Notes: generated by a model not told the origin, from the sequence alone. DNA of 64,000 nucleotides from Pseudahrensia aquimaris (GCF_042676045.1 NZ_JBHTJV010000003.1:186001-250000); one strand, 5' to 3'. Positions 34,524-44,339 are shown, counted from the stretch's first letter. Numbers and translations: made by a program.

Positions 34524-36422
34524 ATGCTGACCATTACCGATCTCACCTTTCGCATGCAGGGGCGCTTGCTTCTGGAAAAGACATCCATGCGGGTGCCCGC
34601 TGGCTCTCGCTGCGGTTTTGTGGGGCGCAATGGCACGGGCAAGACAACGCTGTTTAAGCTGATTACCGGTGAATACGGGCCGGAGACTGGCGAAATTTCG
34701 TTGCGCCGTGGCGCACGCATCGGCCAGGTGGCGCAAGAAGCGCCGGGCAATGATGTCTCGTTGCTGGACACCGTTCTGGCGGCAGACCTTGAGAGAGCGG
34801 AGCTTCTGGCGGAAGCCGAGACGGCGACCGACAGCACGCGCATCGCGGACATTCACACCCGCTTGGCCGATATCGAGGCGCATTCGGCAGAAGCCCGCGC
34901 AGGCGCTATTTTGCACGGGCTGGGCTTTGACGCGGACGCGCAGCAGCAGCCGTGCTCGGAATTTTCCGGTGGTTGGCGCATGAGAGTGGCGCTGGCGGCG
35001 GTTTTGTTTTCCGAGCCAGACCTGCTCCTGCTTGACGAGCCGACCAACTACCTCGATCTCGAAGGCACGTTGTGGCTGGAGAACTACATCGCGCGCTACC
35101 CGCACACCGTCATCATCATTAGCCACGACCGCGACCTGCTGAACAAGTGCTGCAACACGATTGTCCATCTCGAGAACCGTCAACTGACGGCCTATAAGGG
35201 CAATTACGATTTCTTCGAGAAAACCCGCGCCGAACGCATGGCGCTGCAAACGAAAATGAAGGTGAAGCAGGACGCCAAGCGCGCGCATATGGAAGCCTTT
35301 ATCAACCGCTTCAAGGCGAAGGCATCGAAGGCCACGCAGGCGCAAAGCCGAATCAAAGCGCTGGAGAAAATGGGCACGATTGCCGCCGTCGCAGACACCG
35401 ATGTTGCGCCGCTGATCTTCCCGTCGCCAGAGAAAGAAGCCGCTTCACCCATTATCAATCTGCGCGATACCGATGTGGGCTATGAGGCTGGCAAGCCGAT
35501 CCTGTCGAAGATTGATCTGCGCATCGACGCCGATGACCGCATTGCTCTGCTCGGCGCAAACGGCAACGGCAAGTCGACCTTCGCCAAGCTGATCGCCGGA
35601 CGGCTCGACAAAATGGCGGGAACGCTCACGCGTTCGGAAAAGCTGCGCATCGCCATGTTCGCACAGCACAATATGGACGATCTCGTGCCGGAGCAGACGC
35701 CGGTGGAGCACGTGCGCAAGCTGGTGCCCGACGAGCCAGAAGCGAAAGTGCGCGGGCGCGTGGCTAAGATGGGCCTGTCTGGCGAGAAGCACGACACCAA
35801 GGCCAAGAACCTTTCCGGCGGAGAGAAAGCGCGGCTTCTGCTGGGCCTCGCCACCTTCCACCAGCCGCACCTGTTGATTCTCGATGAACCGACCAACCAT
35901 CTCGACATCGATTCCCGTGAGGCGCTGGTTCATGCGCTCAACGACTATACGGGCGCTGTGATTTTGATCTCGCATGACCGTCATCTGGTGGAGGCCAGCG
36001 CGGAACGGCTTTGGCTGGTCCACGACGGCAGCGTCGCGCCCTATGAGGGCGACATGGAAGATTACCGCCGCCTTGTGCTGACGGGCAAAGGCTCGCCCCG
36101 CGCCAAGTTGGAAGAGAAGAGCGCCCCAAAAGCGGTGGAAGCCGAGGTGGCCGATACGCGTTCCGCTGCCGAACGGCGCAAGGACGAAGCGAAGATGCGG
36201 GAAGCTCAAGCCCCGCTGCGCAAGCGCATCAACCAGCTTGAAGCGATCATGAAAAAGGCGTCGGAGGCGATCAAGCAGATCGACAAGAAGCTCGCGCAGG
36301 CTTCAACCGAACGCCAGCCCGACAAGATCCGCAAATACGCCACGCAGAAGGCTGAATTCGAACGGCGGCTTGTCGAGGTGGAAGAGGAGTGGCTGGAATT
36401 GAGCGAAAGCGTGAGCGCCTAA
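34524..36422 (+). CDS. ABC-F family ATP-binding protein
   Basis: A 632-residue soluble protein with two ATP-binding cassettes and no membrane part. The first has GRNGTGKTT, FSGGWRMRVALA and LLLLDEPTNYLDLE. The second has GANGNGKST, LSGGEKARLLLG and LLILDEPTNHLDID. A linker (about 225-300) and a C-terminal coiled-coil rich in lysine and glutamate (about 555-632) complete the Uup/EttA-type layout. ABC-F proteins act on the ribosome rather than in transport. ATG 34524 is preferred over TTG 34506. It overlaps the convergent LysR stop by 4 bp. Confidence 0.93.
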   Translation: MLTITDLTFRMQGRLLLEKTSMRVPAGSRCGFVGRNGTGKTTLFKLITGEYGPETGEISLRRGARIGQVAQEAPGNDVSLLDTVLAADLERAELLAEAETATDSTRIADIHTRLADIEAHSAEARAGAILHGLGFDADAQQQPCSEFSGGWRMRVALAAVLFSEPDLLLLDEPTNYLDLEGTLWLENYIARYPHTVIIISHDRDLLNKCCNTIVHLENRQLTAYKGNYDFFEKTRAERMALQTKMKVKQDAKRAHMEAFINRFKAKASKATQAQSRIKALEKMGTIAAVADTDVAPLIFPSPEKEAASPIINLRDTDVGYEAGKPILSKIDLRIDADDRIALLGANGNGKSTFAKLIAGRLDKMAGTLTRSEKLRIAMFAQHNMDDLVPEQTPVEHVRKLVPDEPEAKVRGRVAKMGLSGEKHDTKAKNLSGGEKARLLLGLATFHQPHLLILDEPTNHLDIDSREALVHALNDYTGAVILISHDRHLVEASAERLWLVHDGSVAPYEGDMEDYRRLVLTGKGSPRAKLEEKSAPKAVEAEVADTRSAAERRKDEAKMREAQAPLRKRINQLEAIMKKASEAIKQIDKKLAQASTERQPDKIRKYATQKAEFERRLVEVEEEWLELSESVSA

Positions 36423-37312
36423 CCCGCCAGTTGCGGCGCGGCCTCTTTTAGGCTTTGAACCAACCAGTTGGACAGGGATTTAATGCGTGCGGAATGGCGC
36501 GTGTCTGGGTGAGTTAGAACCCACAAAGCCGTTGAACATTCGCTTAAGATCGGGCTGCGGCGCACCAAATGGGGGCTTGCATCGGCGATGATCGCTGTTG
36601 TTAGCGCCAGCCCTGCACCCTGTTCGCACAGATGGGTGATTGAGGGGAATGTGTCGGCGGTGACCGCGATGCGCTGGGGCGCGATGTTTTTCAGCATCCA
36701 TCGGCGGGCGGGTGAGCCTTCCAACCCCTCGCCCAGCCCGATCCATGGCAGATCAAGAACTGTGATGGTGTCCAGATCGATTGCGCCTGTGCCGAGATCC
36801 GGGTGCGAATAGACCGCCAAGCCAAGATCGGAAACGCGGTGGGCCGTCAGATTGGGCGGCGGGTCAAGCGATGGGCGAACGGCCACATCGGCATCCAAGC
36901 GGGATAGATTCAGGCGATTGTTCGTCACCGTCAAATCGATGTGGATTTGCGGGTGCTGCTTGCGGTATTTTGCCAAGATGGGTGGCAAAACGCTGACTGC
37001 AAGGCTGTCGGTTGTGGTAAGGCTCACCTTGCCCTCCAGCCGCAAGTCCTGACCGAGAACCTGCCGAGCGATGGCGCCGACCTGTTCTTCCATCGAGCGC
37101 GCCGTCTCTATCAGAGCCGCACATTCAACTGACGGCGTGAAGCCGGAGCGGCGGCGCTCAAACAGCGTCAGGCCGTGCTCGCGCTCAAAGCGGGTGATTT
37201 TGCGCTGAACGGTTGAAGCGTCCACCCCGAGACTTTCAGCCGCAGAGGAGGCCGAGCCAGCGTCGGCTATAGCTACGATGTATCGGAACGTGTCCCAATC
37301 GATTTTTTGCAC
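36419..37312 (-). CDS. LysR-family transcriptional regulator
   Basis: A 297-residue regulator with an N-terminal winged helix-turn-helix (DTFRYIVAIADAGSASSAAESLGVDASTVQRKITRFE by position 8-44; the helix pair is clear) and a substrate-binding domain from about residue 90. It lies divergent from the yceI-like gene, with 167 bp between. A dyad ATGCA-TAAT-TGCAT at 37344-37357 is a fair candidate for its binding site. The effector is unknown. Confidence 0.92.
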   Translation of the reverse strand: MQKIDWDTFRYIVAIADAGSASSAAESLGVDASTVQRKITRFEREHGLTLFERRRSGFTPSVECAALIETARSMEEQVGAIARQVLGQDLRLEGKVSLTTTDSLAVSVLPPILAKYRKQHPQIHIDLTVTNNRLNLSRLDADVAVRPSLDPPPNLTAHRVSDLGLAVYSHPDLGTGAIDLDTITVLDLPWIGLGEGLEGSPARRWMLKNIAPQRIAVTADTFPSITHLCEQGAGLALTTAIIADASPHLVRRSPILSECSTALWVLTHPDTRHSARIKSLSNWLVQSLKEAAPQLAG

Positions 37313-37343
37313 GGTATCGCCTCAATTGCCATTCATGTCGGTG

Positions 37344-37357
37344 ATGCATAATTGCAT
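37344..37357. promoter_or_regulatory. Candidate LysR operator (5-4-5 dyad)
   Basis: ATGCA TAAT TGCAT, a perfect interrupted dyad 31 bp upstream of the LysR start, in the divergent region shared with the YceI gene. LysR proteins bind such T-N11-A-like dyads next to their own gene. Confidence 0.4.
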
Positions 37358-37479
37358 TTCAAACATGTATTGCTGCTTATTGCGGCGCACTTATGCAAGA
37401 TTTATCTTTCGGGCATCCGGTAACGGTTCCCCTCCCGCCGGATTGCCCCATCCGGCAAGCAAGAAAAGGACGTCCCCCT

Positions 37480-38064
37480 ATGAAGACTTTGAAAGCCTCC
37501 CTCGCTGGCCTCGCGCTTATGGCTTCTGCGATCACCATGCCCGCTTTTGCGGCAGACCAATACAAATTCGACGCTTCCCACGCGCAGATTTTGTTCTCCT
37601 ACGATCACCTGGGTTTCTCCACGACCTACGGCATGTTCTCCGGCTTTGACGGCACGGCGACCCTTGACATGGACAATCTGGCGAATTCCTCGGTTGAAAC
37701 CACAATTGGCCTCGATAAGATGATCACCGGCTGGGAAGGCCGTGATGGCCACTTCAAGTCTCCCGATTTCTTCAACGCGGCTGAATTTCCTGCTGTGACG
37801 TTCAAGTCCACCAAGATTGAGCCAACCGGCGATATGACTGCCAAAATGACGGGCGATCTGACAATTTTGGGCGAAACGAAGCCTGTGACGATGGATGTGA
37901 AGCTGAACAAAATCGGCGAACACCCAGTGAAAAAGGTTGCATGGGCTGGTTTCGACGCCACCACCACGCTGAAGCGCACCGAATGGGGCCTTGGCAAATT
38001 CGCGCCTTTCGTGGGCGATGAAGTGAATCTTGTGATTTCGATCGAGTTGGAAAAAACCAACTAA
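37480..38064 (+). CDS. YceI family periplasmic protein
   Basis: A 194-residue secreted protein with a signal peptide (MKTLKASLAGLALMASAITM, cleaved near AFAADQ) and one YceI lipocalin-like barrel: YKFDASHAQILFSYDHLGFSTTYG, GRDGHFKSPDFFNAAEFP and LTILGETKPVTMDV. The family binds isoprenoid lipids such as polyprenols. ATG 37480 follows AAAAGGA. Regulation by the divergent LysR gene is likely by position. Confidence 0.93.
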   Translation: MKTLKASLAGLALMASAITMPAFAADQYKFDASHAQILFSYDHLGFSTTYGMFSGFDGTATLDMDNLANSSVETTIGLDKMITGWEGRDGHFKSPDFFNAAEFPAVTFKSTKIEPTGDMTAKMTGDLTILGETKPVTMDVKLNKIGEHPVKKVAWAGFDATTTLKRTEWGLGKFAPFVGDEVNLVISIELEKTN

Positions 38065-38087
38065 GTCTTTCACACTGACGATTTCGA

Positions 38088-38121
38088 GGGCCGGACGGGA
38101 AATCGTTCGGCCCTTTTCTTT
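38088..38121 (+). terminator. Terminator after the yceI-like gene
   Basis: 10-bp stem GGGCCGGACG / CGTTCGGCCC with one G-U pair, loop GGAAAT, tail TTTTCTTT. Confidence 0.88.
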
Positions 38122-38169
38122 GCGCTATCGCCGCTTGCAATGGCAAGCTGCTGCGCGCAACAAGGCGCG

Positions 38170-39072
38170 ATGGAATTATGGGTTCTCATCACCATCGGCG
38201 CGGCCTTCATGCAGAACGTGCGCACCGCCTATCAAAAGGCGTTGAAGGGACAAGTCTCGACCGTGGGCGCGGCGTCCACCCGCTTCTTTTTCGCCCTGCC
38301 CTTTATCTGGCTCTACGTCTGGGCGCTTTTTTCTTTTGGTGGCTACGAAGCACCGGACCTCAATATCGGTTTCTGGCTTTGGCTGTCGGTTGCGGGTATT
38401 TCGCAGATATTGTTCACGGTCACACTGGTCTGGCTGTTTTCATTCCGCAGCTTTGCGGTAGGCGTTACGCTATCCAAACTGGACGTAATCCTGATTGCGG
38501 TCTTTGGCCTGCTCTTTCTGGGGGACGGTCTGGAGGGACGCGCCATCGTCGCCATCGGGTTGGGCATTGCGGGAACGCTGCTGTTGTCGGTCGCGCAGAT
38601 TGATCTGACGTGGCGCACAGTGCTGAAGGGCGTGGGCGAGAAATCCACCGGCATCGGCGTGCTGTGCGCAGCGCTTCTGGGCCTGTCGTCAACGGGCGTG
38701 CGCGGGGCTTTGCTGACGCTGCCGGACGATCCACTGCTGTCGAAAGCCGCTTATGCGCTGGCGCTTATGTTGACCATGCAATGCATCGTCATGCTCGCCT
38801 ACTTTCTGCTGCGCGACCGCGCTGAACTGGGGCGGATTGCCCGCGCTTGGCGGCTCGCGCTGCCCGTGGGCCTGTCGGGCGTGATCGGTTCCGTTGGCTG
38901 GTTCAGCGCCTATTCGCTGCAAGCGGCGGCGTATGTCAGCGCTGTGGGCAAGATTGAACTCGTCTTCTCTTACCTGTCGAGCCTGCTGATCTTCCGCGAA
39001 AGCGTGTCCCGGATGGAACTCGTGGGCATGGTGATGATCGGGCTTGGTGTGGTGCTCATCGCCCTGCCGTGA
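38170..39072 (+). CDS. DMT-superfamily (EamA) transporter
   Basis: A 300-residue protein with about ten transmembrane segments in two EamA repeats; it begins MELWVLITIGAAFMQNVRTA. ATG 38170 has AAGG 7 bp before and is preferred to the upstream ATG at 38140. Different in sequence from the EamA protein at 33573. The substrate is unknown. Ends 7 bp from the convergent holC. Confidence 0.88.
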   Translation: MELWVLITIGAAFMQNVRTAYQKALKGQVSTVGAASTRFFFALPFIWLYVWALFSFGGYEAPDLNIGFWLWLSVAGISQILFTVTLVWLFSFRSFAVGVTLSKLDVILIAVFGLLFLGDGLEGRAIVAIGLGIAGTLLLSVAQIDLTWRTVLKGVGEKSTGIGVLCAALLGLSSTGVRGALLTLPDDPLLSKAAYALALMLTMQCIVMLAYFLLRDRAELGRIARAWRLALPVGLSGVIGSVGWFSAYSLQAAAYVSAVGKIELVFSYLSSLLIFRESVSRMELVGMVMIGLGVVLIALP

Positions 39073-39079
39073 AGTGCGA

Positions 39080-39532
39080 TCAAGCCTTCTTTTGCCAGCG
39101 GCCTTCGTCATCTTGTTGCCAATAGGTGATGTCGTGGCCCGCCTCTTTTTCCGCCTTCCACCGCGCACGGGCGCCCTGCACGGCCTGCTCGTCGTGGCCG
39201 TCGAACATGTAAATGGCGCGGGTGTAGCTTGCCAGATCGTCATGCACCGCGCCATCGACCAAAAAACGCACATGTGCGCCGTTGGGGTTGTCGTCTTCGC
39301 AGGTGATCCAGATGGGTTGTTGGTCGGGCGCGTCGCTGCCCCCTTGCGCGGCATGGGGCAGAAAGGATTCGTCGCGGTAGGTCCACAAATGGGCATCCAG
39401 CGCGTCGCGTCTTTCGTTGCTGGTGGTCTGCACCACGACGCGCCAGCCACGCTCCAGCGAACGCTCCAGAAGACCGGGAAGCGTTTGCTCCAGTCTTGTC
39501 TGGGTCATGTGATAAAACAGCACTTCGCTCAT
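39080..39532 (-). CDS. holC: DNA polymerase III chi subunit
   Basis: A 150-residue HolC: EVLFYHMTQTRLEQTLPGLLE, NERRDALDAHLWTY, LVDGAVHDDLASYTRAIYMFDG. Chi links the clamp loader to single-strand-binding protein. In many proteobacteria it follows pepA; here pepA (also minus strand) lies upstream, but a plus-strand gene (39669-40139) stands between, so holC needs its own promoter or read-through. Confidence 0.93.
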   Translation of the reverse strand: MSEVLFYHMTQTRLEQTLPGLLERSLERGWRVVVQTTSNERRDALDAHLWTYRDESFLPHAAQGGSDAPDQQPIWITCEDDNPNGAHVRFLVDGAVHDDLASYTRAIYMFDGHDEQAVQGARARWKAEKEAGHDITYWQQDDEGRWQKKA

Positions 39533-39668
39533 GGTGCTGACCTAGCAGACCCATGTCCCAAAGGCGAGAAGAGGAGGTGTCCCATTTTGGGAAATGTGCG
39601 TTGCACCACCAAAACAGCCGTGCTTTTCTACGCATCTACTTGCTGAGTCGTTTATCGGGGTTATCGCT

Positions 39669-40139
39669 ATGGTTTCTTTGCTTCCAAAATCGTCAATCGT
39701 GCCATTTTTTCTTGCTGGTGCTTTGTCGATGGGACTGACCGCACCCGCCGCATCAATGACCGACGCCTGCCTGGTGAAAAACAAACTGTTGGTTTGTGCC
39801 GAGGGCAGCAAGGACAGCAAAGCGGTGCTGGCCGCTTTGGCTAATCCCAAAACGCTGGAAAACCTCAAGGCTGTGAGCCCCGGCTCCACGTTTCTAACCA
39901 CACCTCAGGAAAGTGAGCGTTTCCGCCGCTCGGTCGAGCGCGCACATCTGAGTGCTCGCTACTATGCGGATTTGTCGTATCGGCAGTTCAAACGCAAGCG
40001 CATGTCATCGGAGTTCTTCCAATTAGTGGCCAGTGAAATGGAAAAGGCGATGGCCAATTACCGCGCTGCCCTTGTGGTCTATCATTCCCGCAATTGGTTT
40101 AGTCCAACAAGAGACAAGAATGCTGAGGGCGAAGAGTAG
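39669..40139 (+). CDS. Small secreted protein, unknown
   Basis: A 156-residue protein with a signal peptide (MVSLLPKSSIVPFFLAGAL, cleavage near APAAS). The mature part is basic and helical (residues about 85-140: SARYYADLSYRQFKRKRM). Two cysteines lie near its start (DACLVKNKLLVCAEG). Unknown family. GGGG 8 bp before ATG 39669 supports that start. It lies between holC and pepA in opposite orientation. Confidence 0.7.
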   Translation: MVSLLPKSSIVPFFLAGALSMGLTAPAASMTDACLVKNKLLVCAEGSKDSKAVLAALANPKTLENLKAVSPGSTFLTTPQESERFRRSVERAHLSARYYADLSYRQFKRKRMSSEFFQLVASEMEKAMANYRAALVVYHSRNWFSPTRDKNAEGEE

Positions 40140-40145
40140 AACGCC

Positions 40146-41630
40146 CTACCCTTCGTAGTTGTTTGCCACCAAACGGTCGAGCAAGCGCACGCCGTAACCC
40201 GATGCCCATGACTGGTTGATCTCATTCTTGTTGGAGCCCATAGCGGTGCCTGCAACGTCGAGATGCGCCCATGGGGTGGATTTAACAAAGCGCTGCAAAA
40301 ACTGCCCCGCCGTAATGGATCCGGCATGGCGGCCGCCGATGTTTTTCATATCGGCGTTCTTGCTGTCGATCATTTTGTCGTATTCCGGCCCGAGCGGCAT
40401 ACGCCAGAGCTTTTCCTGGGTCTCGGTTCCAGCCTTGGTGAGACGTTCGGCCAATTCGTCGTTGTTGGAGAACAGACCAGCATGGTGGCTGCCCAGCGCG
40501 ACGAGAATAGCACCGGTTAGCGTGGCAAGGTTGATCATGAACTGGGGATCGTATTTCTCGCGGCAATACCAAAGCGCGTCTGCCAGCACGAGACGGCCTT
40601 CTGCATCGGTGTTCAGCACTTCGATGGTTTGACCTGACATGGACGTGACGATATCGCCCGGACGCTGTGCGTTGCCGTCGTTCATGTTTTCAACGCAGGC
40701 GATGATGCCGATGACGTTCGCCTTTGCCTTGCGTGCGGCGAGCGCGTGCATCAGGCCGGTAACAGCTGCCGCACCACCCATATCGCCCTTCATGTCTTCC
40801 ATGCCCCCAGCAGGCTTGAGCGAAACACCGCCCGTATCAAACGTGACGCCCTTGCCAATAAAGGCAATCGGCTTGTCCTTGGCCTTGCCGCCGTTCCAGC
40901 GGATGATTGCCATGCGCGGCGCGTTGCGAGAGCCTTGAGCGACGCCGAGCAATGCGTTCATTTTCAGCTTTTTCATCGCTTTTTCGTCGAGAACATCGAC
41001 CTTGCAGCCGAGTTTTTCCAATTCCTTGGCACGTTTGGCGAATTCGATCGGGGTCAGCGTGTTGGCAGGCTCGTTGACCAGATTGCGGGCCAGCAGAACG
41101 CCGTCACCAACGCCATCCATGGCACCCCATGCCTTCTTGGCTGCGGCAGCCGTCTTGGTGTGGAACGCCATCGCAAACTTGTCTTCCTTGCGGGCCGCTT
41201 TGTCGCTTTTGTATTTGACGAAACGGTACGCGCCCAGTTTTGCGCCTAGCGCAACTTGCGTAACTTCATGCGAACTCATGCCCTGCCCGTCCGGGCGCTC
41301 CAGTGCGATATAGGCCTTCTTGATGCCGCCGAGTTGCGCGACCAGCTTTCCACCCAGTTTCAGCCATGAATACTCATCCATGTCGGTCATCTTTCCCAGA
41401 CCCATCAAAACGATGCGATCGAGGTCTGTTCCAGCAGGCTGCAACAATGAAAGCGCTTTGCCGAAAGAGCCTTTGAAATCCTCCGCCTTTATCGCGCGGG
41501 TAATAAGGCCGTCTTTATCGAGAGCCTTGGCCGATGCGGAAAGAACGTTGTCGCGGTCACAAAAGACAACAAGCGAACCTTTTGTCGGCAAAGCGGCGGT
41601 GGTGAAAGAAGGCTGAGGCAGAACAGGCAT
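40146..41630 (-). CDS. pepA: Leucyl aminopeptidase (M17)
   Basis: A 494-residue M17 aminopeptidase. The signature NTDAEGRL, carrying metal ligands, is near residue 343; GKGVTFDTGG (metal-binding aspartates) lies before it, and ATLTGAILVALG after. It removes N-terminal residues as a hexamer. The ribosome site GGAG precedes ATG 41630. Divergent from lptF across 375 bp, a conserved arrangement with lptFG. Confidence 0.97.
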   Translation of the reverse strand: MPVLPQPSFTTAALPTKGSLVVFCDRDNVLSASAKALDKDGLITRAIKAEDFKGSFGKALSLLQPAGTDLDRIVLMGLGKMTDMDEYSWLKLGGKLVAQLGGIKKAYIALERPDGQGMSSHEVTQVALGAKLGAYRFVKYKSDKAARKEDKFAMAFHTKTAAAAKKAWGAMDGVGDGVLLARNLVNEPANTLTPIEFAKRAKELEKLGCKVDVLDEKAMKKLKMNALLGVAQGSRNAPRMAIIRWNGGKAKDKPIAFIGKGVTFDTGGVSLKPAGGMEDMKGDMGGAAAVTGLMHALAARKAKANVIGIIACVENMNDGNAQRPGDIVTSMSGQTIEVLNTDAEGRLVLADALWYCREKYDPQFMINLATLTGAILVALGSHHAGLFSNNDELAERLTKAGTETQEKLWRMPLGPEYDKMIDSKNADMKNIGGRHAGSITAGQFLQRFVKSTPWAHLDVAGTAMGSNKNEINQSWASGYGVRLLDRLVANNYEG

Positions 41631-42005
41631 GATAACTCCACAGGAAGGGCGCAGATGAAAGGACAGGCGTGATTTCGAAAATGGATTCGTTGCGCGGTCC
41701 TATATCTGGCCCTTGCCGACGCCGCTGTAAATGCGGCTGCGTGACCACTTTAACCGCTTTTACAACGCGGCTTTTGCAGAAATGCCACGGTCGTTCATAT
41801 TTTCGTAACCACACTCCTTCGCCACTCTTTAGCCATTGCAGACGATTATCTGCCCGTGAGACATTAAAGGGCCACGGGGATCGAGTCGTATGACGCGCGA
41901 ACAATGCGCGGCTTCGAGCTCGACTTGGGCTGCACTATTGTGGACGCGGCGCTAATTTGAAGCGCTCCGGCAAGACATCGGACCCAGAGAGGCAGACGCG
42001 ACGTG
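41631..42005. other. 375-bp divergent intergenic region, pepA / lptFG
   Basis: No gene is supported here. It must contain the promoters of pepA (leftward) and of lptF (rightward). Small hairpins are visible (GCCGC/GCGGC at 41721-41737; the palindrome TCGAGCTCGA at 41914-41923). I see no confident -35/-10 pair. Confidence 0.5.
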
Positions 42006-43235
42006 ATGGGCTTGAGCCTCCTCGAACGCTACATCTTTCGCAAGACGATGGTCGCGCTGTTGATTTCAGCAGGCGCGTTAGTTGGCGTTGTCTGGATTGT
42101 GCGCGCCATCCAAGAAGTCGACGTGGTGATGACCAAGGGGCGCGGGATCGCCACCTACCTGCAGATGACAACGTTGGGCGTGCCGACGCTTACAGCCGCC
42201 ATCCTGCCAGTGGCGCTGTTGATCGCCCTGCTTCAGGTGCTGAAGGGGCTTAACCAGGATTCCGAACTCGTGGTGATGCATTCCGCAGGCGCTTCCAGAG
42301 CCAGCCTGTTGCGGCCATTTATGGCAGTCGGATTGATCGTTATGGCCTCAGTCTACACACTCAATTTGTGGCTTGGCCCGGCATCCATGCTCACACTCCG
42401 CACGTTCATCACCGAAATTCGCGCCGATTTAGTCTCCGTCGCCATCCGTGAAGGCGCGTTTCGCGATGCAGGTGACGGGCTGACTTTTCACGTTGCCTCA
42501 CGCAAGCCGGGCGGTGTTTTGACCAGCGTTTTCGTGCTGGACACACGCAGCGAAAAGGAAACTCTAAGCTACATCGCCCGAGAGGGTTTGATTACCAAGC
42601 AAGACGACCAGTCTTTTCTGGTTTTGAAGGATGGGCAAATTCAGAGCCTTCCTAAGGGAACAGACCGCATTTCGGTGGTGAAATTCAGTTCCTATGCGCT
42701 CAACCTCTCAAGCCTCTCCGGCGGCGGTTCGGGCAAATCCAGTTACAGCCAATTTGAGATTCCAACGGCTGAATTGCTCTCTCCCAATCCCGAAGAAGGG
42801 CTCTACAAGGCAAAGCCGGAGCGCTATCGGGCAGAATTTCACGTTCGTTTCAGCGGCGGCCTGCACGCTTTGGCAACGGTGCTGATTATTGTGGCGATGA
42901 TCGGCTATCCACAATCTCATCGCGGCGGGGGAATGCAGGAAGCGACCTTGGCGGCATTGGCGGTCATCGGCATCCGGGTCGGCACGGTCGCCCTGGAAAA
43001 TGCGGCGCGAACGTCCGATTTCGCGATTGCGATGATGTGGGTTCTGCCGCTTGTGGGCATCATCATCCCCGCGCTGTTCATCGCTTCGGGCAGCACTTTG
43101 GGCCTGACACAGAAGGCGCAGGCACGGATTGATCGAAACAACGAAATTGCGATCAATCTGCTGAAGAGAGCCCTGCCCAAACGCCTGCAACCGAGCGCTT
43201 GGCAGTCGCATGAGACGTTGGAGGCCCATACATGA
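42006..43235 (+). CDS. lptF: LPS export permease LptF
   Basis: A 409-residue YjgP/YjgQ-family protein with six transmembrane segments, three at each end, around a periplasmic jellyroll domain. The start is LSLLERYIFRKTMVALLISAGA by position 2-23, where the elbow helix and first membrane segment lie. With LptG and the ATPase LptB it lifts LPS from the inner membrane. GTG 42003 and ATG 42006 are adjacent candidates, and ATG is taken. Its stop overlaps lptG (ATGA). Confidence 0.93.
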   Translation: MGLSLLERYIFRKTMVALLISAGALVGVVWIVRAIQEVDVVMTKGRGIATYLQMTTLGVPTLTAAILPVALLIALLQVLKGLNQDSELVVMHSAGASRASLLRPFMAVGLIVMASVYTLNLWLGPASMLTLRTFITEIRADLVSVAIREGAFRDAGDGLTFHVASRKPGGVLTSVFVLDTRSEKETLSYIAREGLITKQDDQSFLVLKDGQIQSLPKGTDRISVVKFSSYALNLSSLSGGGSGKSSYSQFEIPTAELLSPNPEEGLYKAKPERYRAEFHVRFSGGLHALATVLIIVAMIGYPQSHRGGGMQEATLAALAVIGIRVGTVALENAARTSDFAIAMMWVLPLVGIIIPALFIASGSTLGLTQKAQARIDRNNEIAINLLKRALPKRLQPSAWQSHETLEAHT

Positions 43236-44338
43236 TCGCCTCTACCATGTCTTTATACATCGCTCGAAGTTTCATCACCAATGTGCTGATGATATTTGTA
43301 TTCTTCCTTTTGTTGATAATGGCTGTGGATTCAGTGGAGCTGTCGCGCTCGCTGAACGCACAGGTTGAAGGCAGCTTCGGTGATGTGTTGATGATTTCGA
43401 TGTTACGGGTGCCCGCCTTTGCGCAAAGGGTGCTGCCGTTTGCTGTGCTGTTTGGTGCCGCTTTGTCGCTCATCATGCTTAACCGCCGCCTTGAACTGGT
43501 GGTAGCGCGGGCTTCGGGGGTATCGGTTTGGCAGTTCCTGAAACCCGTGGCCGTGAGTGCGGCTTTAATCGGTGTCGTGGCTGTTTTGATCTATCAACCG
43601 CTGGCTTTGAACGCTCAACGGATTTCGCAATCGCTGGAAGCGGATATTTTCGGGCGGTTGAAGGGCAATTACGCGAACAAATCCGATAATTTCTGGCTTC
43701 GCGCAGGACAAAAATCCGGCGATGTGATTGTCCGCGCAGCGATTGCACAGGACAATGGGCGAAACCTTGCGGCTGTTTCGATTTATTTCTTTACGCCCGA
43801 TGGCGCCCCAACCGAGCGGATTGACGCTGAACGGGCTGTGTTTGAGGAAACAGGCGAGGAATTGAACATCTACAAATTGACCAATGCGACGGTGACAGTT
43901 CCGGGCAAAGTCAGCGAGCAGCGCGAAAAAATGGACATTCCCGTGAATGTTTCGGCGCTTGAGTTGCAATTGAGCGCGACACAAGCAGCAAACGTGCCGT
44001 TTTGGGAGCTTGGTGACCATGCCGAACGGGCAAAGCGCAACGGGCGCAATCACCTGACTTTCCTTGCCATGCGGCAAGCTCATATGGCGCAACCGTTCCT
44101 GTTTATTGCAATGGTGTTAATCGCTGCATGCATGTCGTTAAGGTTCGCGCGATTTGGTCTGCCAATGAAGCTTATTCTGGGTGGTATTTTGGCGGGGTTT
44201 GTGCTGTATGTCGTCTCGGAAATCGTCATGACTTTCGGGAGTAACGGTCTGGTGTCGCCAGCAGCGGCGGCGTGGTCCCCGACCTGTGTTGCAATTTTGA
44301 TCGGTGTAACAATTCTTTTGCACCAGGAGGATGGCTAA
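43232..44338 (+). CDS. lptG: LPS export permease LptG
   Basis: A 368-residue partner of LptF with the same six-segment architecture: SLYIARSFITNVLMIFVFF begins it, and membrane segments at about 280-365 end it. Its translation is coupled to lptF by a 4-bp overlap. lptD follows directly, so this operon builds the whole inner- and outer-membrane LPS export path except the cytoplasmic LptB and periplasmic LptA/C. Confidence 0.93.
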   Translation: MIASTMSLYIARSFITNVLMIFVFFLLLIMAVDSVELSRSLNAQVEGSFGDVLMISMLRVPAFAQRVLPFAVLFGAALSLIMLNRRLELVVARASGVSVWQFLKPVAVSAALIGVVAVLIYQPLALNAQRISQSLEADIFGRLKGNYANKSDNFWLRAGQKSGDVIVRAAIAQDNGRNLAAVSIYFFTPDGAPTERIDAERAVFEETGEELNIYKLTNATVTVPGKVSEQREKMDIPVNVSALELQLSATQAANVPFWELGDHAERAKRNGRNHLTFLAMRQAHMAQPFLFIAMVLIAACMSLRFARFGLPMKLILGGILAGFVLYVVSEIVMTFGSNGLVSPAAAAWSPTCVAILIGVTILLHQEDG

Positions 44339-44339
44339 T

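Noticed and set aside
41890..41955. 21-codon frame before lptF as a leader peptide
   Set aside because: No ribosome site, no regulatory amino acid run and no attenuator hairpin after it; likely chance.
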